Shown here: positions 35,001-50,000 of the stretch, one piece after another | Numbering within the stretch: position 1 is the stretch's first letter | Layout of the letters: each line of letters opens with the position of its first letter | Source: Ridgeia piscesae | Taxonomy: Eukaryota; Annelida; Polychaeta; Sabellida; Siboglinidae | Reading direction: 5' to 3' | Assembly: GCA_025642075.2 (NCBI GenBank) | Contig: JAODUO010000156.1 | Span: 248,001-312,000, forward strand | Length of the DNA stretch: 64,000 bases | Made by a program: the position numbers and the translations under genes | Notes under the pieces: generated by a model | What the model was told of the DNA's origin: nothing | Databases searched by the model: none | What the model saw: the letters and a program-made list of their open reading frames with translations, nothing else

Positions 35001-38000
35001 TCGCCACTGGTGCAAGCAGTGAAATGTTGCGCTGAGAAATAGCTGATTTTTCACATCAAAAAGCATGCAAAGTCATTCTAACTACAGTATTTGAATTATT
35101 GTAATAGCCATATTCTTGAATACTGTCAGTTGTTTTGTTGAAACATAGATGCAGTGACTTTAGATAATGAGATGTAAACGTTTGAATTTGGAAAGTTCTT
35201 TGACACAAAAGTCTGCCATGGTGTTGTTTAGTTCTGTTTCTGGCGGGCAGATGACACAGTGTTTGAAAACTTGGTTCTGATTCGCTGGGCCAGCCCCGCC
35301 CACATGTTTATTTTTCCCAGATTAGGCAAGAACAGAGATTTCTATTTGTACCACGTATATGGGGATTGGGACTTTATGAATCAATGGATGTGTAAAACCA
35401 CCAATTCTGTCACATGTTTTGTCAACCCGCATGTAACTAGCTGTTATTCAATCTGCTTATGAATAAATGTACTGTATATATACACCATCCAATGGTACCA
35501 AATATGTGGGGGCCAGTTACTGATTACGCAAACTAAAATGTTATTATGCAGGAAGGTCTCGTCGGCAGATTAATCAACCATGGCTGGTCGCATGGTTAAA
35601 ACACCCCATTGGTCTAAACACCGTTGTAAACATTTGGTAGTGTTTTGAAGCTAGGTAAAAAAACTTCCTTTGACAGTAACATTGAATAAACTTTGCAGTA
35701 ATGTTGGCTTTATCTTTTTCTAGACCGAATTCCTGGTACTCTGTGCATCCTACTTATCAAAATAATAGTAATATATATTAAAACAAGATTCCTTATTGAA
35801 ATGTAACAACTAATAACTGTTGATTCACATCAGCCTTTCGGCCACCATGAGGCATAATGAGAAGATTGTCCCACGTCTGACTTAATCTGTAGCCTCCATC
35901 ATCTCTGTTCATAGTTGGTGCAATCTTCCTAATCCAGATTCTTTAATGCAACGCACACACCTGTCTGTCAACGCACACACCTGTCTGTTTTACCAACCAC
36001 TTTCACCCTCTCCCAGTCTATCATACAGTTATGTCTGTCTGCATGGTTTGTTATTGTCACTTCATCGAAATGTGTTGCACATTTCGTTTTTTTAGTAACA
36101 TATCTAGTTGTTACATTTCAACTTCTTTTTGCGTTCATCTAATCTCGTACCAAATGTTCGTCTGGTTTCACTGATGTAAAACATGTTGCAGGTCTTGGCC
36201 TGTCTTGCATGGGATTTGGTTTATGTAGTCAGTCTCTTAGATTTCTGTGTAGTCTGACAACTACTGCTATTTCATGAAGTGTTACAATGAGGTGCCCGTC
36301 CTCTTTCCGTCTGTTGTGGAGGACCTTAATAACAATGAGGTGCCCGTCCTTTTTCCATCTGTCCTGGAGGACCTTAACAACGAGATGCCCGTCCTCTTTC
36401 TGTCTGTCCTGGAGGACCTTAATAACAATGAGATGCCCATCTTCTTTCTGTCTGTCCTGGAGGACCTTAATAACAATGAGGTGCCCGTCCTCTTTCCATC
36501 TGTCCTGGAGGACCTTAACAATGAGATGCCCGTCCTCTTTCTGTCTGTCCTTGTGTGAATGAGTGCTGGCTGGAGACTACATCAAAGAACCATTGAAATT
36601 GCCCAGATAACAATCACACTTTCCCAGTGCTAAGCAAATAATTATTAGGACTACCCGGGTAGCAGGAGTGTAGCCAGGGTATCTCCAAACAGTCTAAAGT
36701 GTAACCAGTTAAAGTTCAAAGATTATCAGCGCAAACATAAGCCCAATGAAGACTGACAACACTTGTAGATTATAACCAGAATTGCCAACCATATAAATGT
36801 TATAAAAATATGTAATAATATTTTACACAGCCAGTGCTACCCAGTAGCCACTCAGTGTTTTTATATGTTTATTCCTAGCTACTCGATCAGTTTGTAACAC
36901 CTTGCCTGCATTGATGTTTAAATTAAAATGAATTGACACATTGCTGAAGTTAGCAAAATATTTGAACGTATAATAACAGTGCACTCACTATTGGCTTGAC
37001 TTCGTCTCTGATCAGTCCCTAAATACAAATGTAGATCACACATTTACCGTGCCGAATTATAATGCAATTCACTGCGGTTCATACACAGTTGACAAATTCA
37101 CATTTTGGTGCAGAAGTAAATGTTTTTTTCGTAGACGTAGGGAAAACCTAACTTTTCTTATGCACTGTTAGCATGCCATGTCAGTCTAGTATCATATTGT
37201 TCTTCGTCTTCTGATTCGTATGTAATTTAATTGCTATTTGCAAGCTGGCAGAGGCACTCATGCTGATGGCAGAACAGAAGCCAGAGCCCCAGATATTATT
37301 ATGTTCAGTTTAGTAGGAAGGTAGACATGTTGATTGATATGTTCCAACTTCCAAACTACTCACTAAGAAACAGAGACCATTGTGTGGTGTATAACAGTGA
37401 AATAAAATACCCTGATCCAGGTCATCCAGCCCAGAGGAAATATGTATTGATGGTTCAGATATATTTGTCTGTTTGTATATCCAGCTGCAGTTCTCCTCAC
37501 AACGGCAAAAGGACCATTTCACTACCATTGTTAAGAGTTTAAATTAATTTTTACATGAAACATGTGGTATGCATGTGTGCTGTGCTTGCATATGGTTTAC
37601 AATAAAGTTCACAATTATATTAATTTTAATGAAAAAGATGAAAAATATTTATTACTTCAGTATTCCAGTTCCAATCATGTGGTTGCAGATACTTGACCTT
37701 ACACAAAAACAACCACAGTTCTTGTAGTAGGATTTGGTAGCCAAGGGCATTAGGGTAAACTGACTGACTGGGTGTAGTTATAAAAAAACACTCGGTAGGC
37801 ACAGCATGGGTGAATCAATAGGCACAGCTGGAATGGTGTGGGTTTACGTGTCAGTGGTGGTGGAATGGCAGAAATTGTCCTCTGCCAATGACCCCTGACT
37901 AGTTTGAATGGACACATTTTACATTACTCTAGTAGATGTCAGATGATTTAGCTGTTATGTGAAGCCTGTGAAGCTTCCAGCAACATTCCTGTTTGTTTGT

Positions 38001-41000
38001 TTGTTTGTTTGTTTGTTTGTTTGTTTGTTTGTTTGTTTGTTTGTTTGTTTGTTTGTTTGTTTGTTTGTTTGTTTGTTTGTTTGTTTGTTTGTTTGTTTGT
38101 TTGTTTGTTTGTTTGTTTGTTACTAATAATAACAACAACAATAAATCATTGCCAAGTTTCATGAATTGTAATTCAGTTTACTGAATGGCACAGCTGCATG
38201 TCCACCTGGCACCCACCTAGATTATGTCTGTCTAGATTATGTCTACACATTTACAGTACCAGTGTTTTCCAGTAGTTTTGTTGCCCCACATTTGGTTTAC
38301 CACTAAACCAGAAAGGATGGGTCTAGCCAGGAAATTCACCCACCCCAGGCATGCTATACTCTAACTATGGGATGCTGTGATACCCCCATCAGATCACTGG
38401 AGTTAATTAAGACCTACGTGCTGAAGCATCAGTCTTCGTACTGTTCAACCTCACAGCAACCTAGACGTGGCAGCAAGTTATCCTGATGATGTTGTGTGAG
38501 TCACTTGTGTCATTGATTCTGAGTAAAACCTCTCAGGATAACTAGGCTAGTGCTGTGCCTAAAATCTATTTAACCAATTCTTTTAGCCAAATGAGATTTT
38601 CTTTAGCCATTTTTTAGATTACCTGCAAAACAAGACGTAATATTATAAAAAATATATACAATATTCACAAGAAAAACTGCCCAATTTTAATTAACTAAAC
38701 ATTTATAACATGATTAGCATAAAAGAATGCTAAACAAATATAACGCAAATATTCACCCAGTATAATTTTAGCCATAAAAAGAAAGCTGAACAACTGTTGG
38801 GAACTTTGCAAATACAAAGAAACAGCAACTAACACAGCAGTGCTTCTTTTTGAAGGTGAGCGATTGTCCTCGCTCCCTCTTCAACTCGTTAGTTTGTTGA
38901 TTGTGTTGACTGTGTGTGTGACTGTTAGCATGCTTTTACCATTCCATTTCCTGGGACTGGGGGATCTATGCATGTGTGACTGTATATGACTGTGTCTGTG
39001 ACTTTGTGTGTGTGATGGTGTGTCTGTGACTGTGTGTGTTGATGTGTGTATTAACTGTGTGTGTTGATTTGTGTGTGTTAACTGTGTGTGTTGATGCGTG
39101 TGTTAACTGTGTGTGTTAACTGTGTATGTGGACTGTCTTGCAGGTGCTGGGACTAGGGGAGAAGTGGGAAGGGGGCAACATGGCCATGAGTACTGGGGGA
39201 GGTCAAAAGGTCATGTTGTTGCGTAAAGCGTTGGAGGAACTGAAGGATGAGAAAGACCTGGTTGTCATGTTTGTTGACAGGTGAGATAGATTATACAAGT
39301 ACATGTCATTGCAAGGTATGATGATGCATTTGATGGTTATAGTAATTATATGCCGTATTGTCCCTAATAGACACGCGTCTATTTATTTCTCAAAAGAGGG
39401 TCGAATGCGGTTACCCGCTATATCAGCTTCTAAACAGAGTAGATAACTAGTCCACGATGTGGCGCCACTGAAGTACGCATATGTATAATGACCCGATAAA
39501 TACTTCTTTTTAAATCACATTGTACTGCGTAATGCTTTTGGTACAATCTACGTTTTCTTCAAATTGCTTTAATAATGTTAAATGTAGTAATGTGAATATA
39601 GAGTGGATTTACTGCATGTAAAAGCTGCCTTGGCCATGTGCATCAGAAATGGCAAATCAGTGTTGATACAGTGATATCGATGTCGATAACGATGTATGTG
39701 GTCCTGACTAGAACTGTATAGAACCATGAGTCAATAACATATGCAATTATTTAAATTGTTAATTGTCTGACTTATCGACAGAAGCAAAGCTTATTAATTG
39801 AAACACATATGTCTGAATATGAATTTATATGACAATTGTTATCGAAGTTGGTTGATGCCAGTTGCACTCCACACCCGCGGGCGATTCGTCTGGAATGGAG
39901 TTGTGAAACGGATGACAATCTCAACTTTGTCTCTACTCAAATTCGTTTGCATAATTCCATGGAATTTGTTGTAATTGTTTGTCTTGCTTGATGAAATAAA
40001 ATACGCAAGCAGCACTGTATGTTGTTTCGTTGTTGTCGCTCAGAAACGTTACGTGAACAGTCTGCGTTTAATCCAATGTAAACAAATCCGCCATTTGTTT
40101 GATGCACATGACGACCTCTCTCTGATAGTACCATAAAATAAAAAAATTAAGCCTTCTTTGTGGTAAGCATTTACTTATGAAAGTCTCACCAGCAACGGTT
40201 CGGTTGTGTAATTATTATTTTTGAATAGCATTAGTCTGGGACATTTTTGCTATAATTGTAACGTCTACTGTCTTGCATTTTTGCATCAGTCGTTAAATAA
40301 ATTTTTATGGATTGTTTCACATCTAAAAAGAGGGTGGGCGTCTATTAAGTAATGGGCGTCTATTAAGGACAATACGGTATTATTAATTTACAGTTGTTTC
40401 ATGAATACAAAACTGCGCAGTGGATTCCATGTAACTTGTTTCTACATAGAATATGGTGAAACCATAAAATACAGTATCTTGTTTTCACACCAGTGGCCAC
40501 TGGCCAATTTGTATAGTAGTTGAAATTGACACAAGAAGTGTTTTATGCCCATACATGTATAATAATATGGTTTTTGATTAATTTTATGTGATTTTGTTGC
40601 TTTTGAATCATGGCTGAGTGTCTTCAAATGTGGCATAGTATTTTCATAATTATACTTTCTGTACAACTTTAGTGTTTTGATGGCATTTGAATTTATACTT
40701 TCTTATTCCAGCTATGACCTGATATTCACAGCAGGGGAAAAGGAGATTCTCCAGGCATTCAATAAATTCAATGCCAAAGTGGTATTTTCAGCAGAAGATT
40801 TCTGCTGGCCAGATAGACGCTTGGAGGTAGTGTGTCCAATCAAATGACAGCTAAATTTACTGCAGTAACATACATTGTACATACATTCCATCATTTGTTT
40901 TATTTTATAATTTAACAGTAATCCATGTAAATTATTTACTCTTGTAAAATATATGTAAACTGTAAGATACTGTAGCATTCACATATAGCAAATTGCTTTG

Positions 41001-44000
41001 TATAAATTGTACAATAATTTTTAGTCCTTCGGGCCAAAGGTCCAATGGACATATGGCATCACTTTATGTCAACCATCCACTGTTAGTTCTCAGATCTCAG
41101 AAACTGTTGAAGATGTTAATTAGTAAATGATTAACCTCACAAGAAACTTTGTTTTCCATATATTTCAACTCTCTCTCACAGCCTTCTTCAGCGAACTGAA
41201 ATTCAGTCCGCTGAAGAAGGCTGTTAAAGACAAATATACGGAAAACAAAGAAAAAAGTTTCATGAAATATAAATCATTTACTAATTAATAATGAGCCAAG
41301 AAACTGGATCATTGCATTCGAATATGTTGAAGATGTGTTTTTCAAATTTTGTGTAGACATTTCTTAGGGTAATGTCACTATGACAAGAAATGGGCCTAAA
41401 ACGGTACATTTTAAACACTTCTCGGAAGTTTTTCCTCTAATTTTACATAGTTATATATGTGGGTATTTTCATTGTACACAAGAAATGTATAGTTCACTGC
41501 TCATTTGTAAGGGCATCTGAGGGCCTCCCCAAAAAGCAAAATATGAACATTTAGCCTAGTTCTGCCAGAACTTTTAGCTCCTCAGGACATGGCCCTCCTG
41601 TGGTGATTTGTATATAGGTGGGGCTGCATAACTAATTTCTCTGGTAGGGGCTGTGTCAATAGCCCAATAAAGTGTATAGGGGGTGACTGCGTAGCTAACT
41701 GCCGCTCCATAGCCTGGTAGGAGGCTATAAGAATAACCCAGTAGAAGGGCATGTTGTCACCTGTAATTGACAAAGATAAAAATAAATATTCTAGACAACT
41801 AGATAGTGAACAATCATAGACATTATTGATATTGCCTGCTTTTTTCACAAAATTTGTCTGTGTTTCTGGTCATTTTATATGAATAACCAGAGAAATTTAG
41901 GCGTTTAAGCTGAAGAGACTAGGTGGTAACTATGATTCACAATAACACATTTCATTAACAATTACCAACTATATTACTATATAGTACAGAGGACTACAGG
42001 GCCACTTTTTTTTTGCTTGATCACGAATGATGATTTGTCTACATATTATTATTAATTAAACAATCATGTTTCGTGGTTGGTGGCCAATGGTTGAACAATG
42101 ATTTTGTAATTTCTAGAGTCAATATCCGATTGTGCGGATGACTGAGAAAAGATACCTCAACTCTGGTGGTGGGTTTAGTTTTGATACTTTTGCATCAACA
42201 TTTGCTTGCTATTTCTGTGTAACAACAGGTTTTGTTATTGCACCAACACTATTATATATGCAACAGTATCATTATTTATCATAGGATGCTTTCAACATCA
42301 TAGCATTTTATTTGGCATAGTATACATGTATATTGTTTTTAAGGCAATTTGTTGTATCTATCATGATAATTTTCTGCCATACATTTCTTGCATTTTGTGT
42401 ACAACTGTGTAAAAAAATCTAATAAACAGCTAAATGAAAATAATGTTGAGCTTACTGCCACTTGGATGATAAATTATGCATCCATAATATAAGCTAGCAT
42501 GTCAGTGAAGCACACTTATAATCAGCCATGTCTGTCATGTCTACTCATATATTCACTATTTGTTTAGTCCCTACATGATCCTTTTTCCATTTTACTTCCT
42601 TTCTTTACTGCATCCATGACATAGATAACAACTGGATGTTTTTCTTGCCCAGTAAATTTCAGCGGATCTAACCAAAGTCTGACACAGTAGTCAATATTTG
42701 TGAGCAAGCCTTATACATGATCTTGAATGCTGACACAAACCGAAAACTGCATACACAGAGTTATGATGTCAAAATATTGCCATGCTCATTAGTGATAAAT
42801 AAAACGTAATTAATGTTATTATTCTGAATTAACACCAAAACATATTTCTGCATTAACATCATAACATGTTAGTTGCATCAAAATAATGGTTTGATGCATA
42901 TCACCTAACAACATGTGAGTTATGAATCAGCATACTATTGTTTCATTTCAGCATTTGTAATAAAAAGATTGTTTCTGTAACAAGTTGTTATATCATAGTG
43001 TAGTTTTGATGAGCATTGATCTATATACAGAAAAATGCAAGGTCTGAATGTGCCTAGATGTTTGAGCCAAGCAGATTGACAATAGTTTGTGAGAGCATGG
43101 AGGTGACACATCAAGTGGAGAGTTGTATGTATGTCTTCAAACAGGGTTCATTGGGTTAGTGGCGGAGTTGTATGACCTTGTGACCCGAGGTGATGTGAAG
43201 GCAGCTGATGACGACCAACTGTTCTACACAAAACTCTTCCTTGATGAACAATTACGGGTGAGTCCAGTTAAATGGTGTTTTGTCCAATATTCTTTTTGCC
43301 CCACAGATAAACAGAATTTATTGTGAAAAATGTGATAATTCACTGTCCCGCATTTTTTCATTGGGAGCCAAAACATTATCATTAAAACTACAATAAATCA
43401 GTCGGTTAATGAAATAAATAATTAAAACAAGATCAAAGTGGTTAACAAAAATTTACTTTTATAATATTGTTTGGAACACTTGCAATTCATGCTGTAATTG
43501 TTTTCTGTGTGAGTGAATGTCAAAGTGAGCTAGAGTACATACGATGTGGTAGGTCGGGCAGAATGCTGGTGGTGGTCCAAGTTTATGTTGTCATCTAGTA
43601 TAGACATGTGATAGTGATAATAGGGAAACTGAAATGTATGACACTGTTAGCAATAATTCTCACTGAAATATATGACAGTTGCTATAATTATGTCACTGTA
43701 ATTTAGCTAAACATGTAATTATAAGCATTGTTGTAATTACACATTTATGATATAAGTCTGTTTAACTCTCATGTAGTTTGATGGTGTTTCGTAAATAACT
43801 AGTCATAAAACATTGTCAGTTTCAAGGAAGACAGTGTAGCTAGTAAGACAGGATGGGATTTCTTTCTTCCAGGCAAAGCTGTCAGTGAAGTTAGATACAA
43901 GAGGAGAAATCTTCCAGAATCTTAATGGAGCTCTGGGTACGATTGATTCAATATTTTCTTGAACACTTTTCTTGCACTGGTGACTAATTTAGTCACCATT

Positions 44001-47000
44001 GCACTTCTCTAAGTATTTTTGATTAACAGCTAAAACTGTTACATAATTCTGTTGTCAGTTAAAAACTTACCTTTATTATCTTGCTTATATATGGTAGCTC
44101 CCTGGCATATCGGTCCATGTGTTGATGACTTGAATAATGATTATTGATTTTGAGATTCATCAACTGTTTTGTCTTAACCCATTTTACCATGTTGCAGACA
44201 AGTTGCAGCCAGTTCCTGGTCGTTTCCACTAAATCAATCTGTTACCATCAGAAAATGACAGGTCTTCATTTAAAATGGACATAACTTTATTATTTCCAAA
44301 AAAAATTCATGTGATATTCCCTTTAGAAAACAGATAAAGTAACATAGACAAATTCACGGTTTTGAAACATACCACATTGTCCCTAATAGACGCGCAGTGT
44401 GTGAGTGGGAACACTTAGGTGCGTGTCTGTTAATTTCTCAAAAGTGGGCCGCATGTGGTCACCTGCTATATCGGCTTCTAAACAGAATAGATAACTAATC
44501 CGCAATGTGGCGCCACAGAACTGAGTACGCATGTGTACAGCGGCTACAAGTGAATGACCCAAGACATACTTCTTTTTAAATCAACATGTTTACTGTGTAA
44601 TGCTTTCGGTACAATCTACGTGTTCTTCAAATTGCTTTAATAATGTTAAATAAACGTAATGTGATTTACTGCATGTAAAAGCTGCATTGGCCATATGCAT
44701 TCAAAACGACAAATCAGTGGCCGACACTCGATGTTGATAATGTAACGATGTACGTTGTTCTGACTAGAACTGTAACGAACCATGAGTCAATAACAGATTC
44801 AAATTGTCAACTGTCTGATTTATTGATAGAAGTAAAGCTTATTAATTATAACACATATGCTTGAATATGAATTTATATGACAATTACTCTGACTTATTCT
44901 TGTTATCGAAGTTGGTTGATGCCAGTCGCACTCCATGCCCACGGGTGATTCGTCTGGAATGGAGTTGTGAGACGGATGATAATCTCAACTTTGTCTCTGG
45001 TCAAATTCATTTGCATGATTCCTTTGAATATGTCATAATTGTGTTTTGATTGGTGCAATAAAATACGCAAGCGGCGCTGTATGTTGTCGCTCATAAACTT
45101 TACACGAACAGTCGGCGTTTAATCCAACATAAACAAATCCGCCATTTGTTTTATGCACATGACGGCCTCTCTTGATAGTACCATAAAATTAAAGCCCTCT
45201 TTGTGGTTAGCATTTACCATATATTTACTTACAAAAGTCTCACCTGTAATGGTTCGGTTGCCCTGCCCGCAATTATTATTTTTGAATCTTTGCTACTAAT
45301 TGTAGTGTCTACTCTGTTGCATTTTTGCATCACGCCTTAAATAAATGTCATGGACTGTTTCACATCTAAAAAAGGGGAGGGCGTCTATTAGGTGGGGCAC
45401 ATCTATAAGGGACAATACGGTATATGTGATATATGGCAATCATTGCCCAATAAAATCAAGTATGTGTTGAATTTTGTCGTTATTTTTCACCTGACCAAAA
45501 GGAAACAACATGTCAATGAGCAAGTTTATTTTATGCATCATTATCTACTGAAAACAAAGGTATAAAACGTGTCCATGTATCTTGGCCAATAACATCTTTA
45601 TGTAAAAAAAATTGTAATACCAAAATGCCAGTCAACCAAATTGCAGCATGTGCCATCACTGAGCTGAATTATGCAAATTTGTGAAATATTTTGTGGCTCG
45701 TTTCTTATCACTAATAAGCAAATACTCTAAAGAAACAATTTTGGTCAACATTTCAGTGTAACTTTATTTATGAAGTAGATACTATCGTTGAAAATACGTT
45801 GTTGATGTGATATTTGTGTGTGCAGAGGAAGTGACACTGAAGTTCAAAGGCAGCAGTGGCTACTTGTACAACTCACGCACCGGCACCTCACCTCTTGTCA
45901 TCCACGGCAACGGCCCTATCAAGGTCAGTCTAACTCACAGTCAGAGAGCACAGATATTCACAGGTGACAGCAAGACACTTGATCAGTGAAACTCTTTACT
46001 TGCATTACATTGCAGAACCAGTCGTACACTGCCCCACTTCCTGTTTTGTACCTTGATTCCAGGAACGACTTCTGGAGAGCAGTTATAGTGCAAAGGCTCA
46101 AATATCAACCACTGTATACAGTCAGTACTCGTTCATACAGTAAATGAGAGCAATGTGAAGTGAAAAATATGCTCTTGCTTCGACTTAGCTACATAGGGTT
46201 CAAACTCGGATTATGTGAACGAGAAGACTGCTGCTCTACCCACTGCAGCACAGCGCTCCAAAAGTGATGAGCCCCTAGCGGCTAGCTCACAAGGTGAGCC
46301 AGTGTTGTGACCTTGTCTAGCTAGACACTAGACACTAGACACTGACACTATAAGACCATACATTTGTTGTAGGTGCAGTTCAACTCACTGACCAATTACC
46401 TGGCTGACCAGTGGACTCCCACAGCTGGTTGTCAGAGCTGCAAGGAAGATACCATTGACCTTGAGGGTATAAAGGTAGGAACAGACCAGTTGCAGTCTAT
46501 TGATATAGATAATCTGCTGATGGTTAAGTCTGACTTGTTTGCTTATACAAAAGATATTCAATACAATGGTAAGGTTTTCTTTGCGGGCACTTTTGACAAT
46601 CAGCAATCTACTTGAATCAACTTCAGAATTGATTTAAATTTATAAGATTCACACGTTTGTAGAAGGTACAAGTCTGTTCTATATGATTGACACAATTTGA
46701 TTTGGTCCTGTTTTGTGTGTCAGAACGTTGATGAGCACTGTTTAACTTGTAGCCGGAAGACTTTCCTCGAGTGATGATGGGCATATTCTTTGAAGAGAAA
46801 ACACCATTTGCTGATGTGTTCTTTGAGAACATAGCCCAGCTGACATACCCCAAGGACAAGATTGACATCATCATTCACTATGCTGTGAGTAGTCTGGGCA
46901 CTACTTCTGAATACATAATTGAGTGGTCTGCATATTTTGACTGCTTCCGATTTATATTGACTCGTATATTGTGCAGCACCATAGAATATTATTGTATAAA

Positions 47001-50000
47001 TATGGTGCTATATAAATTAATAAACATTTACATTAACCCTAGAGGTGACCAAGAAAAATCCTCTGTAGCATACAGTTCCTATACAAATCAAAACTTTGCT
47101 AATATTGGTTATAAAAATATGAATGAATCATCATTCTAATGCCAAAAGAATGCTTTATTATAATGAAATTATAATACCTGTAGAACAAATGAAAATCATG
47201 GGGATATTTGTATCTGAAATTGAACTAAAACAATAAAAAATAAACAAACATTTCATCCTGGTGCCAGATAGTGATGGTGTGGAAGAATATACTTCGCCAT
47301 TTAGATAAATATAGATTCATGTATTACTGCGAAATTAAAACTGAAACAAATCCGTTGAGAACTGTTATTTTTTTCTGACATAAAAATACTTTGATTCAAG
47401 CCGGCCGATTGCGGCCGCGCTCATTACTGTTGCAACCCATACGCCCAGCCGGAGAAATGTCGTGCTGCTAATTTGGTCAATTTTCACCCAAAAACACCTC
47501 GAAAGTTAATCTAACTGCATGAACTAATATAATAACCTTTGTTTATGAATACCGGCAAGCATTTTGTCAAAATATCAACGCAGAAACTTGAGATACTCCA
47601 AAGGAAAGTTGCGAAGTGGATAAACTGTTGTTTACTGCGCCGCCATTTTGTCTTCAGCTTTGGTTTCGCGGTGTCGATAAAATTTATATTTGAAATAACA
47701 GTTCTGATTGGCTGAATGGACTGAACCCACACAATTAATTTTTGGCAGATTGGCCACTCACAGAGCTTTCTTTTGATACCGCATATGTGGGGGTGTAGAC
47801 TTTATGAATGGATCCGTAAATTCATTCATCAGAAAGCAATTTAGGACTACAAATCGACCCAATGGCACCTGTCTCTGTTGTAACAATTTTCATTTCCGTT
47901 AAACCTAACTCACACACGCGGACATTTGGTATCTTTGGAATCTTCTAGATCATGTAGGTTTCTGCCTGCGCAGATTCGGTGACAGCTTTTCATAATTTAG
48001 CTGACAAAACATGATGCAGTTCACACCCATATTTGGGTGATTTTCTACTACCAGATGAATGAATTTACGCATCCATCGTAAACTCTAGACACCTATGGTA
48101 TCAAAAGAAAGTTCTGTGAGTGGTCGATCTGCCAAAAAATAAGTCACGTAGGCTGAGTCGATTCATCCAATCAGAACCATAGTCTCAAATGTAATGTCAT
48201 CTACTTATTTATTTCAGTTGAGACTTTCTGTTTTGATGTGTGTTAGCATGTGTGCATGCATATGTAACAGAGATACAGAGGTTGAGCCACTTTGATGCTT
48301 GCAGGATGAGTTCCACAAACGACATGTCGAGAGATTCGTGAAGGCTCATCAGAGTGAATACAGGAGTGTTGTCATCTTCTCACCAGCGAAACAGCTCACA
48401 GAGGGCACTGCTCGCAATAGAGCTCTGTAAGTGAGAAATCTGCATAATGTTCTGATAACAGTAGTTCTAAATTGTGTAGTTTGAACTAGATTGCCATCCG
48501 ATGCTAAACTTCAGATTGCATGTTAACAAGGAATCCTTGTTGAAAGTGCAAACAATTCTCATCTCTGTATAGCCCACACTTATTTCAGGTCTGTGAGTTA
48601 TATTTCGTACACTGCTAGTGCAGTCATTAGATCATTTGTTCTGTCCAGTCATCCTCTGTTTTTGTTAATTGCTGACAAGGAGGAATTAATTTCAATTTAT
48701 TTTGGTGCTGAAAGTACCAAAATAAATTGAAATTAATTCCTCCTTATTAAAGGGTATGTAGCGTCAAAGACATTTTTGGGAGCAATATGTCCAGTCCTTG
48801 TAGTTGTTCCCCAATCTATCAATATCATTTGCCATAGCATCTATTATCTGATTGAAAATCGATAAATTAAATCAAAAATCGCAACTTTCCACGGAAATCC
48901 CCGAGGTCGCTCCGGAAACACCCGCTATACCCTGTGACGTAGAACATTCCGTTAATCCACAAAGCCATCCACATGTCGCCATTAATCCACCATGATGTCC
49001 GATCTGTCTGAACCTTCGGACGATTGCACTATTCAATCTGACGAGGAACAGTCACAAGGAGAGTTCGTCACCCACACTGGTGTACAGGGTTATCAGTATG
49101 AGCTCAAGAAGAAAGATTCTGACGGAAATGAGCCGAAATCGTCGGCGACTACTAGCGGCAGCGGGCTTGTTGATCAACGCAACCGAGTTGAAAACACGGT
49201 TTGGTTAGTTCAGTTATACACATCTGTTCTATTCTAAGCGTCTTTAAAATGGTTAACAAAGATCATTCATATATCTAGCATATAATGATCACGCTTTGTG
49301 TTGTAAATACGTTACAGAAAAGAACTGTTTACCGGGCGATAATAAGTTTCCGTAGCGGCGACTCGCAACTTGACAGCTACTCAGCCTACTGAGCTAGGGC
49401 TAGGCTACCGCGTATAGCTTTCGGATTAAAGTCAGCGATTGACAGATGTGATGTAATAGTTTTTTGTTCTGTTGTCATCATGTTGTGGTGTTTTAATCAG
49501 ATTGGCATAACTATGATTAAACCTATTGATATAAACGTTCAAAATTAAAATCCGAGACGACCTTCACATGTAACATAAATTTATGACAGCATCCAGGATT
49601 GCCTAAATTCATGGGTGCTGGATGTTGCTTACTTGCAGTATCGCCACCAGTATAACATTTTATTTGCCTAGCTTAACCATTAGTAACATGAAATAGTCAT
49701 GATATAGATATGATACATAACCCTAATCTAAATAACACAGTACATGTTGCAAGAAATGTTCCACATTAACATTTTATTGACAGTAACATTAATTTTTTCA
49801 GAATCTACCTGCATACAGTAAAAGAGACAACTGGTCAGATGGTGCTGGGGTGTAGTTGGGCATGACAACAGGCTTCCACTGCCCTCGTGTGTGATCAACA
49901 AGATTAAGGAAAACATCCTTAGCCCAGACGGAGAATACACTGGATTTAAATGGCCAACATAGAAATCTACTTTGTGATTTGTATCATAAAATAATCTTAG

